Shown: positions 6,696-15,079 of the stretch, piece by piece | Layout of the letters: the number at the start of each line of letters is the position of its first letter | How positions within the stretch are numbered: the first letter of the stretch is position 1 | Source of the DNA: JANNHP01 sp031404455 | Lineage (GTDB): Bacteria > Planctomycetota > JAJSAM01 > JAJVHW01 | Assembly (NCBI GenBank): GCA_031404455.1 | Contig: JANNHP010000104.1 | Span: 1 to 22,365, forward strand | Length of the DNA stretch: 22,365 nucleotides | Reading direction: 5' to 3' | The notes under the pieces: generated by a model | Seen by the model: only the letters and a program-made list of their open reading frames with translations | What the model was told of the DNA's origin: nothing | Database searches by the model: none | Made by a program: the position numbers and the translations under genes

Positions 6696-9600
6696 TTGAA
6701 GAACCGGCTCCCCTCGCGCGCGTGTTCCGTCCTCGCAGCCGTGTGGGGGCTCGGCGCCCTCGCGGGCGCCGCCCCGCCGGCCCATCCGCTCGATCTCGGT
6801 TCGCTGACGGGCGCGAACGGCCTGCGGCTCAGCGGCGAGGCGGTGGACGACAGGGCCGGCTGGTCCGTGGGCGGCGCGGGCGACGTGAACGCCGACGGCT
6901 TCGACGACGTGATCGTCGGCGTCCGAACGTCCTTCTCGGAGCCCGGCGCGGCGTACGTCGTCTTCGGGAAGTCGAGCGGACTGCCGGCGAACCTCGATCT
7001 GTCCTCGTTCGCGGCGGGCGACGGCTCGACGGGCTTCAAGCTGACGGGCGCCGCCGACGACGACCAGACCGGGTTCTCGGTCGCCGGCGCCGGCGACGTC
7101 AACGGCGACGGCTTCGACGACGTCGTCGTCGGCGCGCCGGGGTTTGACCCCGGGGTCCAGTTCCAGGCGGGTGCGGCGTACGTGCTCTTCGGCCGCACGA
7201 GCTTCGCGGGCGCGGGCACGATCGCGCTCTCCGGGCTGGACGGGACGAGCGGATTCAAGATCCTCGGCGCCGCCGAGGGCGACTCCGCGGGGACGGCGGT
7301 GAGTGCTGCCGGGGACGTGAACGGCGACGGATTCGACGACATCGTCGTCGGCGCACCGGGCACCGGCGGGCCGGGCGTCTTCAGGGGCTCCGCTCACGTC
7401 GTGTTCGGGAAGTCGGACTTCTCGGCGACACCCACGCTCGCGGTCGCAGCGCTCTCGGGCGCCAACGGCTTCACGCTCATCGGCGAGGGGAACGGCGACC
7501 ACGCGGGCGACGCCGTCCGCGGCGCGGGCGACGTGAACGACGACGGCTTCGACGACGTCGTCGTGGGGGCGTCCCTCGCGGACGCCGGCGGCGGCGACTC
7601 GGGCGCGGCGTACGTCTTCCTCGGGAAGTCCACGGGCTTCGCGGCGACGTTCGCCCTTTCCGGTTCGATGGGCGCGGAGGGCTTCTGCCTCCTCGGCGAC
7701 GCGGGAAAGAGAGCGGGCGGGAGCGTCGCCGGCGCGGACGTGAACGGCGACGGCTTCGCCGACGTCGTCGTGTCGGAGGAGGCGAACTCCGACGGCCGGG
7801 TGAACGTGATGTTCGGGAAGGCAAGCGGACTCGGCAACATCACGCTCTCGGCGCTGAACGGCGCGGACGGTTTCGGCTTCCTCGCTGCGACCACCAACGA
7901 CTCGTTCGGCGCGTCGGTCGGCCGCGCGGGCGACGTGAACGGCGACGGCGTGGACGACCTCATCGTCGGCGCGCCCTTCGCGGGCCCGCCCGGCGTCGAC
8001 CGGGGCGCGGCGTACGTCCTCTACGGCAGGACGGGCGCGTACACCGCGACGATCTCGTCCGCCGGTCTCGACGGCTCGAACGGCTTCCGCATCGACGGCG
8101 ACGCGCCGGGCGGGACCGCCGGAGTCGCGGCAGCCGGCGCGGGCGACGTGGACGGTGACGGTGTTGACGACGTCGTCGTCGGCGCGCCGGACGCCGAACC
8201 GCACGGATCGAGGTCCGGCGCCGCCTACGTCGTGTTCGGCGGCGCGGGCGGCGGCGGCGGCGGGCTTCCGGTGACGATCGCGCGGAACGGGCGCAAGGCG
8301 ACGTTCACCGACGTGGACGGCGACCTCGTCTCCGTCTCGACGAACAAGGGCGCGTTCACGCAGGCGCACTTCACGGTCGTCCCGGCCGGCACGCGCTCGG
8401 GCGGGCAGTTCCAGCGCCTGCGCCTCGCGGGCACGCCGGGCTTCGCCGGCGCGACGATCTCCGTGAAGGCGAAGGCCGCCGCGGGCGGCGACGGCCTCGT
8501 CCACGTCGGCGCGATCGACGCGACGGGCCTCGACCTCGGCGCGGTGACGGTGAAGGGCGACGTCGGCCGGATCGCCGCGGGCGACCCCACGTCGCCGAAG
8601 CCCGCGATGAAGAAGCTCGTCGTCCAGTCGCTCGGCGCATTCGGTCTCGCCACGCAGGCGGCGCCGGGCGCGTCGCTCGTCAGCGCCTTGGAGGGCGACG
8701 TGAAGGCGCTGACCGTGAAGTCGGACGTCGCGCGAGCCACCGTGAGCGTGCACGGCAGCGTCGGCAAGCTCGCCGTCGGGCGCGACATCCTCGGCGGCGG
8801 CGCGGAGTCGTCGGGCCTCATCGACGTCTCGGGCGCCGTGAAGTCGATGCGCGTGAAGGGTTCGCTCCGCGGCGGGACGGGCGACTACTCCGGCTCGATC
8901 TTCGTCGGCGGCGTCATCGGCTCGGCAGTCGTCGGCGGCTCCCTCGTCGGCGACGCCGGACTCGAGAGCGGCACGCTGGAGACCCGTGCGGGCGCGGGGA
9001 AGATCGCGATCGGCGGCAGCGTCCAGGGCGGCCCGACCGACTCGAGCGGCAGCGTCATCTGCCTAGGACCGCTGAAGAGCCTGCGCGTGAAGGGCAGCGT
9101 GACCGGCGGCGACGGCGAGTGGTCGGGATCGATCTACGTCTCCGGCGCGAACGCGTCGATCAAGTCGCTGCGCGTGGACGGGTCGATCGTCGGCGGCGGA
9201 CCTGGACAGACCGGCGTCACGGCGGGCACGACGATCGGGAAGCTCGTCGTCGGCAAGGACGTGCGCGGCGCCGGTGATCGGCCCGTGAGGATCGTCGCCG
9301 CCGGCGTCCCGGCGCCCGCGACCGCCGCGGCCGCGATCACCATCGGCTCCGTGAAGGTCGGCGGCAACGTCGAGCGCGCGCTGATCCTCGCCGGCTGGAC
9401 GGCCGACACCGTGCCGGTGAACCCCGACGTGCAGATCGGCAAGGTCACAGTGACGGGCGACTGGACCGCGTCCACTCTCGCCGCCGGCGTGAACTCGCTC
9501 GCCGGCGGGTTCGGCGACGCGGACGACGTGGCGATCGCCGGCGGCGGACTGCCCGCGATCCACTCCCGCATCGCGGCCGTCACGATCAAGGGTGCCGTCG

Positions 9601-9785
9601 CCGGCACCGCGGCCGCGGACGTCACCTTCGGCTTCGTCGCGGACGAGATCGGCGCGTTCAGGGTCGGCACGAAGAAGTTCGTCCTCGCCAAGGGCGCGAA
9701 CAACGACGACACGACGGCGATCGATCCGAACTTCGTCCTCGGCGCCGACGGGGATGTGCGCGTGCGGGAGATCGCCGGCAACTGA
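6696..9785 (+). CDS. Secreted FG-GAP seven-bladed propeller protein with repeat C-terminal half
   Basis: A 1029-residue exported protein. A basic start and hydrophobic run ending near AGAAPPAH (about residue 28) form a Sec-type signal peptide. Residues 30-515 hold seven FG-GAP (integrin-alpha) repeats, each with a calcium-loop motif of the form DVNGDGFDD followed by hydrophobic residues; seven is the number for one closed propeller. After a Gly-rich hinge (about 513-518) the rest is built from short repeats like 'KSLRVKGSVTGG' and 'IGKLVVGKDVRG', with Ser-Gly-rich turns, suggesting a beta-solenoid. Similar beta-strand-repeat tails occur in Planctomycetota and Verrucomicrobiota proteins (from memory). 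The likely role is adhesion or surface structure; no catalytic residues are visible. The TTG start is set by GGAGGT six bases upstream. The gene is bracketed by copies of the clpC 5' end. Confidence 0.9.
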   Translation: MKNRLPSRACSVLAAVWGLGALAGAAPPAHPLDLGSLTGANGLRLSGEAVDDRAGWSVGGAGDVNADGFDDVIVGVRTSFSEPGAAYVVFGKSSGLPANLDLSSFAAGDGSTGFKLTGAADDDQTGFSVAGAGDVNGDGFDDVVVGAPGFDPGVQFQAGAAYVLFGRTSFAGAGTIALSGLDGTSGFKILGAAEGDSAGTAVSAAGDVNGDGFDDIVVGAPGTGGPGVFRGSAHVVFGKSDFSATPTLAVAALSGANGFTLIGEGNGDHAGDAVRGAGDVNDDGFDDVVVGASLADAGGGDSGAAYVFLGKSTGFAATFALSGSMGAEGFCLLGDAGKRAGGSVAGADVNGDGFADVVVSEEANSDGRVNVMFGKASGLGNITLSALNGADGFGFLAATTNDSFGASVGRAGDVNGDGVDDLIVGAPFAGPPGVDRGAAYVLYGRTGAYTATISSAGLDGSNGFRIDGDAPGGTAGVAAAGAGDVDGDGVDDVVVGAPDAEPHGSRSGAAYVVFGGAGGGGGGLPVTIARNGRKATFTDVDGDLVSVSTNKGAFTQAHFTVVPAGTRSGGQFQRLRLAGTPGFAGATISVKAKAAAGGDGLVHVGAIDATGLDLGAVTVKGDVGRIAAGDPTSPKPAMKKLVVQSLGAFGLATQAAPGASLVSALEGDVKALTVKSDVARATVSVHGSVGKLAVGRDILGGGAESSGLIDVSGAVKSMRVKGSLRGGTGDYSGSIFVGGVIGSAVVGGSLVGDAGLESGTLETRAGAGKIAIGGSVQGGPTDSSGSVICLGPLKSLRVKGSVTGGDGEWSGSIYVSGANASIKSLRVDGSIVGGGPGQTGVTAGTTIGKLVVGKDVRGAGDRPVRIVAAGVPAPATAAAAITIGSVKVGGNVERALILAGWTADTVPVNPDVQIGKVTVTGDWTASTLAAGVNSLAGGFGDADDVAIAGGGLPAIHSRIAAVTIKGAVAGTAAADVTFGFVADEIGAFRVGTKKFVLAKGANNDDTTAIDPNFVLGADGDVRVREIAGN

Positions 9786-9790
9786 GCCGC

Positions 9791-9810
9791 GACCGCTCCG
9801 TGAAGCGGTC
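9791..9810 (+). terminator. Hairpin after the first FG-GAP gene
   Basis: GACCGCT and AGCGGTC pair perfectly (7 bp) around a 6-base loop, starting six bases after the stop codon. There is no T-run, as is common at high GC. The same bases are part of the copy of the clpC 5' end, so this may be a relic co-opted as a terminator. Confidence 0.4.
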
Positions 9811-9828
9811 GAACATCGCGTCCCTCCT
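9794..9828 (-). repeat. Copy of the clpC 5' end (direct repeat of 6262-6297)
   Basis: On the minus strand this reads a ribosome site and ATG (at 9816) followed by codons for MFDRFTER, exactly as at clpC. Aligned with 6262-6297 it has about 33 identical bases, two substitutions and one single-base gap. Beyond these eight to nine codons the similarity ends and the frame runs antisense into the FG-GAP gene. The two copies are in the same orientation, 3532 bases apart, with the FG-GAP gene between them. Confidence 0.75.
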
Positions 9829-9895
9829 CGCCGACGAGCCTATCCGCCGATCCCGTGCTTCGCGCCGCGCCGAAAGCCAGTATGTTGGGCGCTCG

Positions 9896-11716
9896 ATGCC
9901 CTCCGCACCGACCGGCCCCGGTTCCGCGAAGCCCACGGGCGCGTCGCCCTACCTCGGCCGCACGATCGCGAGGTGCGTGGTCGGCGAGCGCCTCGGCCGC
10001 GGCGCGACGTCGCACGTCTTCCGCGCGCGCTACGAGCCGCTCGCGAAGGACATCGCGCTCAAGATCCTCTCGAAGGACGCCGCCGGCGCCTCCGAACTGC
10101 GCGCGCGGTTCCTCTCCGAGGCGCGCGCCGTCGCGAAGCTCGACCACGAGAACATCGTCAAGGTGCTCGACGTCGTCGAGGACCAGGGCTTCCTCTGCAT
10201 CCTGATGGAGCTCGTGCAGGGGCCCACGCTCCAGGACAAGCTCGACGACGAGGGCTCGATCCCGCCGCGCTTCGCGTTCCGCATCGGGGCGCAGATCGCG
10301 CGGGCGCTCGAGGCAGCGCACGACGAGAACGTCGTCCACCGCGACGTGAAGCCCGCGAACGTGATCCTCGCCGGGCGTCCCGGCGACGAGACCGTGAAGG
10401 TCGTCGACTTCGGGCTCGCGGCGCAGCAGGACATGAACCGCGTCGGCACGCCGCTCTTCATGTCGCCGGAGGCGGCGCAGGGCAAGCGCATCGACGAGAA
10501 GAGCGACGTCTACGCGCTCGGCTTCTGCCTCTACCGCATGCTGACGGGCGAACTGCCGTTCACCGGCGCGACGGTGAAGGAGATCCTCGCCGCCCACGTC
10601 AGCGCCGACCTCACGCCGCCGTCGGCGATCCGCCCGCAGATCGGGAAGACCTACGACGAGCTCCTGAAGAAGCTGCTGGTCAAGTCGAAGGGGTACCGCC
10701 CAACGTCCGCCGAGGCCGCCGATCTGCTCGAGGACATCGCCGACGACCTCGAAGAGCGCGAGGCGGGTGTGCGCCGCGTGCGCCGCAAGAGGAAGAAGAA
10801 GCCGGCGAGGCGCGCGTCGAAGCCGAACTCCGCGCTCTGGGCCGGGCTCGCCGTCGCAGCCGTGGTGATCGTGATCGCGGCGATGATGATGTCCGGCGGC
10901 GAGAAGTCGCCCGTCCCGCCCGCGGGCGGCGGTCAGACGACGCCGCTCCTGCCGACGATCGAACCCGCGCAGAGGGCCTACGACGACACCGACCGCTTCA
11001 TCGCCGAGAACCCCGCGAACCCGGCCGAGGCCGTCCGCCGCTGGAGCGAGGTCGAGAAGAAGTACCCCGGCACGAGGTGGGCGACGCTCGCCGGGGCGAA
11101 GCGCATCGAGGCGCAGACGGCACTCGCGGCGAAGGAGAAGTCCGACGCGGAGGCGGAGGAGAAGCGCAAGAAGCAGCAGGCCGCCGCCGCCGACCCGAAC
11201 GTGAAGCACGCGCGCGCCGCCGAGATGATCCGGAACTTCCAGTTCGGCGACGCCGGAGTGCTCATGGAGGAGCTCGATCCGCCTCAGGGAACCGACGAAT
11301 CGTCGTGGAGCCGGAAGATCGACCGGGTCCAGTACCTCGCGAAGCACTGGACCGGCCGGATGGACGCAGGTCTCCAGGCCCTCAAGTCCCCGCTGAAGGC
11401 GAAGGAGCTCTTCGCGTCCGCGAAGGACAACGAGACGATCGTCGGCACCAACTCCGGCGGCGCGGTCGTCTTCGACGGGAACCAGAAGGTCACGGTCTCG
11501 TGGGGCAGGGCGACGCCCGAGGCGCTCTTCAAGATGCGCGTCGTCCCCGACCGGGTGCTCAGCACCGAGGAGTTCGAGAGCAACGTGCTGCTCGCGGCGC
11601 TCGCCGCGGAACTGAACCAGCCCGACGCGATGAGGAAGTTCCTGAAGTACGCGCGCGGACTGCCCGACGACGACGAGTCGAACGCGGGGCTTCTCCGCAA
11701 TCTCTTCGGAGAGTGA
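9896..11716 (+). CDS. Transmembrane Ser/Thr protein kinase (PknB/Hanks type)
   Basis: A 606-residue receptor-like kinase. The cytoplasmic kinase domain (about residues 20-285) has the glycine loop GRGATSHV (34-41), catalytic Lys in 'ALKIL' (56), alpha-C Glu 75, HRDVKPAN (148-155), DFG (171-173) and 'MSPE' (189-192), so it should be active. A very basic juxtamembrane stretch (about 293-308) precedes one membrane segment (about 313-333). The remaining 270 residues lie outside the cytoplasm: a Pro/Gly-rich spacer, a Lys/Glu/Ala-rich helical segment and a C-terminal domain I do not recognise; no PASTA repeats are seen. The ATG at 9896 is preferred over a GTG at 9800 because the latter falls inside the clpC-like repeat and adds an Arg-rich extension; its ribosome site is weak. 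The next gene starts 31 bases after its stop. Confidence 0.92.
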   Translation: MPSAPTGPGSAKPTGASPYLGRTIARCVVGERLGRGATSHVFRARYEPLAKDIALKILSKDAAGASELRARFLSEARAVAKLDHENIVKVLDVVEDQGFLCILMELVQGPTLQDKLDDEGSIPPRFAFRIGAQIARALEAAHDENVVHRDVKPANVILAGRPGDETVKVVDFGLAAQQDMNRVGTPLFMSPEAAQGKRIDEKSDVYALGFCLYRMLTGELPFTGATVKEILAAHVSADLTPPSAIRPQIGKTYDELLKKLLVKSKGYRPTSAEAADLLEDIADDLEEREAGVRRVRRKRKKKPARRASKPNSALWAGLAVAAVVIVIAAMMMSGGEKSPVPPAGGGQTTPLLPTIEPAQRAYDDTDRFIAENPANPAEAVRRWSEVEKKYPGTRWATLAGAKRIEAQTALAAKEKSDAEAEEKRKKQQAAAADPNVKHARAAEMIRNFQFGDAGVLMEELDPPQGTDESSWSRKIDRVQYLAKHWTGRMDAGLQALKSPLKAKELFASAKDNETIVGTNSGGAVVFDGNQKVTVSWGRATPEALFKMRVVPDRVLSTEEFESNVLLAALAAELNQPDAMRKFLKYARGLPDDDESNAGLLRNLFGE

Positions 11717-11747
11717 CTCCGCGCGCCGGCTGCGGAGAGGAGGCCCG

Positions 11748-14285
11748 ATGCTGCGCTCGTTCGGAACCGCGGTGATCGCCGTCCTCGCCCTGGCCAGCGC
11801 AGCGTCGGCCGACGTGGACCTCCCCGTCGGCAACGGCGACCTCGTCACCGGCACGTTCGACCCGCCGTCGGAGGTCGAGACGTTCCGGTTCCGGGCACCC
11901 ACGCTCGCGACGCTCACGGTCGCAGTGAAGGGGAAGAAGGCGAGGGGCGGCACCGCGGTCCCCGCCGCGCGTTTCCGCGTGCTCAACGAGTCCGACGTGG
12001 AGGTCGGGGCGAGCGTCATCGTCACCACGCCGACCGGCGCGAAGATGTCGAACGTCGAGCTCTCGGGCACGGGGGAGTACCGCGTCCTCGTGTCGTGCTC
12101 GAACTCCGTCGCAGGCGACTACCAGCTCCAGATCGCGTGGAAGACGCGCACGTCGCTCGTCTACGACTCGACGGTCGACGCGGGATTCACGGTGCTCGGC
12201 TTCGGCGCCGACGCGGGCAGCGTGCCGACGGTGAGCGTGTCGGTCCCGAAAGGCTCCGCGGCCGGACCGCGGCTCGTGCGGATCGAGGGCGGGGCGTTCC
12301 TCCAGGCGGCCGGCGTGCCTGCGCCGGGAACGACGAAGTTCAAATTCAAGGGTGCGGCACTTCCCGTGACCGAGAACTACTCCTGCTTCCTCACCGACCA
12401 GGGCGGCGCGGGCGGCGGCGCCTTCCACGCCGTGGTGAAGCTGAAGCTGCCGAAGGCGTTGAGACGGAAGATCTCGCTGACGAGCAGCGTGCTCGGGTCG
12501 CTCGGCAACGGCAGCACGTTCGCGCGCGGCGGCCTCGTCGGTCAGGGCGGCGGCATCGTCGGCATCGACGACACCTCGGGCACTCCGATCGACGGCGCTT
12601 CGGTCAGCGTGCCCGGCGACGCGCTCTCGTCGCCGACGGTGATCGTCATCGGCACCGGCAGCCCGATCCCCGGATCCGGCGGCAACGTCGCGAGCGGGCC
12701 GACGGTGGTGTTCGGGCCCGACGGCCTCTCCTTCGCACAGGACGCCACCATCACGATCCCCTTCGACCCCGCGATGATCGAGGCGGGCGGGTCGGGTTCG
12801 CTGCAGGTCTACACGCGCAACAAGAAGGGCAAGGTCTCGCTCGTCACCGCGCCGCTGACCGTGGACCTCGTCGCGGGCACGGTCTCCTTCCCGTCGAGCC
12901 ACTTCAGCGCCTACCGCGCGTTCGCGTCGGCGCGCGCGCCCGGCTCCGACCTCGACGCCGACGGCATCGACGACCTCGTCGTCGGCTCCCCCACCGACTC
13001 CGTGGGCCGCGGCGCGGTGCTCGTCTTGCGCGGCCGCACGGACTTCGCGGGCGGCAAGGCGTCCGACGCGGACTTCGTGCTGACCGGCGTGAACGCGTCG
13101 GCCGGACAGGTCGACGGCGACGTCTTCGGCGCGTCCGTCGCGACCGGCGACGTCAACGGCGACGGCGTCGCGGACCTCGTCGTCGGTGCGACGCGGACGA
13201 ACGCGGGCCGGGGCAGCGTGTACGTGTTCTTCGGCGGGCCGGGCTTCGCGTCGAAGTCCTCGGCCGCTGCCGACGCGACGCTCTCGGGCGCGGCGACCGA
13301 TCTGCGCTTCGGCGCGGCGCTCGCCGTCGCCGACGCGACGGGCGACGGCATCGCGGACGTGCTCGTCGGCTCGCCGCTCGCGTCGTCCCAGGGGATCGAG
13401 ACGGGCGCGGCGCACCTCTTCCCCGGCGGGACGGGCTTCGCGAACCGGGCCGTCCGCGATCCCGGCGTGCTCTCGGTGTACGGCGTCTCCGACTTCGCTC
13501 ACCTCGGCGGCGCCCTCGCCATCGGCGAGCTGAACGGGGACTCGCAGCCCGACATCGCGGTGGGCGAGGAACAGACCGGGGCGCAGGGCGCCGGCGCGGT
13601 CCACGTGTTCCCGGACCCGGACTCGATCCCGTCGCCTGCGTTCGCCGGGCAGACCGGGTTCTCGATCCTCGGCGACGGGACGCTCGACCGGTTCGGCGCC
13701 GCGATCGCCATCGGCGACCTCGACCAGGACGGCCAGGAGGACCTCATCGTCGGCGCGCCCGGAGTCGACCTCTACAACATGGTCCCGCTCCTCGACGTGG
13801 GGTCCGTCTTCGTGTTCGACGGCGGCCCCGGGTTCGACAACGCGCGCGCCTCACAGGCGTCGCGGACGATCGTGCTCCCGTTCGGCCGGCCGGACGACCT
13901 CGGCGGCTCGTCGATCGTCGTCGCGAACGTGATCGGCAACTCGACCCCGGACCTGCTCATCGCGTCGCCGGGCCAGGACCGTGGCCCTTTCGTCGACGGC
14001 GGCGCGGTCTTCCTCTCGCGCGGCGGCACGGACTTCGGCTCGAACTTCGAGGTCGACTTCGGCGACTCCGACCGCGAGCGCCGCGGCATGCTGCTCGCGC
14101 CGGCGGACGTGAACGGCGACGGACACAAGGACGTGGTCATCGCGTCGCCGAACGTCAACAGCGACGCGGGCCGCGTGCGTGTCCACCTCGGCCCCGGCAT
14201 CCTGAGCGGGTTCGTGGACGTCACCGGCTCGCCCGGCCAGCGACTCGGCGACCGCGACCTCGGCGGCGTCGCGTTCAAACGCTGA
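11748..14285 (+). CDS. Secreted FG-GAP propeller protein with N-terminal PPC- and ZU5-like regions
   Basis: An 845-residue exported protein starting at an ATG with AGGAGG four bases upstream and a signal peptide ending near ASAASA (about residue 21). Residues 22-130 resemble a bacterial pre-peptidase C-type beta-sandwich (ending 'GEYRVLVSCSNSVAGDYQLQ'). Residues 270-395 contain 'ATITIPFDPAMIEAG' and 'SFPSSHFSAYRAF', a ZU5-like or surface-protein beta fold. From about 400 to 830 there are seven FG-GAP repeats. Calcium loops are clear in repeats 1, 2, 3, 5 and 7 (for example DLDADGIDD, DVNGDGVAD) and degenerate in 4 and 6. The propeller is C-terminal here but N-terminal in the protein at 6.7 kb. 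It lies 31 bases after the kinase gene, so the two are probably one operon. Function is likely binding or adhesion. Confidence 0.9.
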   Translation: MLRSFGTAVIAVLALASAASADVDLPVGNGDLVTGTFDPPSEVETFRFRAPTLATLTVAVKGKKARGGTAVPAARFRVLNESDVEVGASVIVTTPTGAKMSNVELSGTGEYRVLVSCSNSVAGDYQLQIAWKTRTSLVYDSTVDAGFTVLGFGADAGSVPTVSVSVPKGSAAGPRLVRIEGGAFLQAAGVPAPGTTKFKFKGAALPVTENYSCFLTDQGGAGGGAFHAVVKLKLPKALRRKISLTSSVLGSLGNGSTFARGGLVGQGGGIVGIDDTSGTPIDGASVSVPGDALSSPTVIVIGTGSPIPGSGGNVASGPTVVFGPDGLSFAQDATITIPFDPAMIEAGGSGSLQVYTRNKKGKVSLVTAPLTVDLVAGTVSFPSSHFSAYRAFASARAPGSDLDADGIDDLVVGSPTDSVGRGAVLVLRGRTDFAGGKASDADFVLTGVNASAGQVDGDVFGASVATGDVNGDGVADLVVGATRTNAGRGSVYVFFGGPGFASKSSAAADATLSGAATDLRFGAALAVADATGDGIADVLVGSPLASSQGIETGAAHLFPGGTGFANRAVRDPGVLSVYGVSDFAHLGGALAIGELNGDSQPDIAVGEEQTGAQGAGAVHVFPDPDSIPSPAFAGQTGFSILGDGTLDRFGAAIAIGDLDQDGQEDLIVGAPGVDLYNMVPLLDVGSVFVFDGGPGFDNARASQASRTIVLPFGRPDDLGGSSIVVANVIGNSTPDLLIASPGQDRGPFVDGGAVFLSRGGTDFGSNFEVDFGDSDRERRGMLLAPADVNGDGHKDVVIASPNVNSDAGRVRVHLGPGILSGFVDVTGSPGQRLGDRDLGGVAFKR

Positions 14286-14299
14286 CGCCGCGTGCGGCG
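14286..14299. terminator. Short GC hairpin between convergent genes
   Basis: CGCCGC and GCGGCG pair around a two-base centre, immediately after the FG-GAP stop and 14 bases from the stop of the facing Bfd-like gene. It is short and lacks a T-run; a weak bidirectional terminator is possible. Confidence 0.25.
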
Positions 14300-14312
14300 G
14301 CCCGGCGGACGT

Positions 14313-14603
14313 TCAGGACGCGCGCGGATCGGGGTCGCCGGACGCGACGCGCAGGCGGTAGGCCGCGCGCCGGGCGAGGTACTCCTCGCGGCTCATCAAC
14401 GGCTCGGGCTCGCGGCCGGCGAGGACGTCGTCGTGGATCTTCGTCAGGTACGGCACGCACCAGCCGCAGCCGGTCCCCGCGGACAGGCACTCGGAGATCA
14501 TCGACGCGAACCGCGGCTTCTCGCGCTTGACGTAGCGGACGACTTTCGCCCGCGACACGTGGAAGCAGATGCAGAGCTCGTCCTCGACGTGGTGTCCGTG
14601 CAC
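14313..14603 (-). CDS. Bfd-like [2Fe-2S] binding protein
   Basis: A 96-residue cytoplasmic protein with the bacterioferritin-associated ferredoxin (BFD) fold. Its four cluster ligands are Cys11, Cys13, Cys46 and Cys49: C-x-C at the start ('LCICFHVS') and C-x2-C in 'GTGCGWCVPYL', the spacing seen in Bfd and NifU/NasA-type BFD domains. Such proteins pass electrons, for example to release iron from bacterioferritin, or act as redox or cluster modules. It has a 35-residue charged C-terminal extension beyond the usual 60-70 residues. No bacterioferritin lies in the window. The only start in frame is a GTG at 14603 with a poor ribosome site, so the N-terminus is uncertain by a few residues. It follows the lipoprotein gene after a strong hairpin, so it is probably transcribed separately. 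Confidence 0.85.
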   Translation of the reverse strand: MHGHHVEDELCICFHVSRAKVVRYVKREKPRFASMISECLSAGTGCGWCVPYLTKIHDDVLAGREPEPLMSREEYLARRAAYRLRVASGDPDPRAS

Positions 14604-14709
14604 GCGCCCATCATGCCCTCAGGGGGCGCGAACCGGTAGAGACGCGGGGAAGTGCCCGCCGCGGCTCGCCGTGCGCGTCTCGCGCACCGTGCCGTCCGGT
14701 GGAATCGAG

Positions 14710-14737
14710 GAGGGCGGCGCCACGGGCCGCCGCCCTC
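14710..14737 (-). terminator. Strong hairpin terminator after lipoprotein A
   Basis: GAGGGCGGCG and CGCCGCCCTC form a perfect 10-bp stem with an 8-base loop, 21 bases downstream of the stop of the 78-residue lipoprotein gene. No T-run follows on the minus strand, but position and stability fit a GC-rich intrinsic terminator. Confidence 0.6.
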
Positions 14738-14758
14738 GCTCGCGAGACCGGAGCGCCG

Positions 14759-14995
14759 CTACTTCGCGCCGCAGCTCTTACCGTCGGCGCCGCACTTGTG
14801 CTCGCCGCCCGCGCCGCCGCAGCTCTTGCCGTCGGCGCCGCAGGTCTTCTCCTCGGTCTTCGTACCGCTGCAGGACTTGCTGCCGCACGAGGCGTCTCCG
14901 CCGGACTTGCACCCCGCCGTGACGACGAGCCCGCCGACGACGAGCGACGCCAGAGCAGCCTTGCGCACCGCGCCGAACACCTGATTCGAATCCAT
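14759..14995 (-). CDS. Small Cys-rich lipoprotein A
   Basis: A 78-residue exported protein. A basic and hydrophobic start (residues 1-28) leads to VTAGC with Cys29 as the likely lipidated residue; Thr at -3 is atypical for a lipobox. The mature part is Gly/Lys-rich with six more cysteines in three pairs, two of them in exact copies of CGADGKSCG (52-60 and 68-76). Such repeats suit metal binding or disulphide formation, and loosely recall HvfA/bufferin-type peptides with their EGKCGEGKCG repeats, though no MNIO (DUF692) enzyme is in the window. It shares its first ten to eleven residues (VFGAVR) and an identical 18-base stretch with the next gene upstream, so the two are paralogues. The ATG at 14995 has GGAGGT four bases upstream. 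Confidence 0.75.
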   Translation of the reverse strand: MDSNQVFGAVRKAALASLVVGGLVVTAGCKSGGDASCGSKSCSGTKTEEKTCGADGKSCGGAGGEHKCGADGKSCGAK

Positions 14996-15006
14996 CGAAA
15001 CCTCCG

Positions 15007-15020
15007 TGCCCCGTGGGGCA
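15007..15020 (-). promoter_or_regulatory. Leader hairpin next to the lipoprotein A ribosome site
   Basis: TGCCCC and GGGGCA pair across two bases, ending immediately upstream of the GGAGGT of the lipoprotein A gene. A structure in this place could affect ribosome access. The two-base centre means that in RNA only about five pairs would form. Confidence 0.3.
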
Positions 15021-15079
15021 TCACCCCGGCCGGCATCAGAGAAAGCGAACGGGCGGGGAGGCGCACCGGCCGATCTCGC

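Noticed and set aside
6696..9785. CRISPR-like or tandem DNA repeats in the FG-GAP gene
   Set aside because: The repeated GACGTGAACGGCGACGG stretches are codons of the calcium loops, not spacer-separated repeats.
9800..9895. GTG at 9800 as the start of the kinase
   Set aside because: It lies within the repeat of the clpC 5' end and adds an Arg/Ser-rich leader; the ATG at 9896 directly precedes the kinase domain.
9134..12070. Long minus-strand frame across the kinase region
   Set aside because: It covers parts of three well-supported plus-strand genes and shows no recognisable domain or ribosome site; an antisense shadow.
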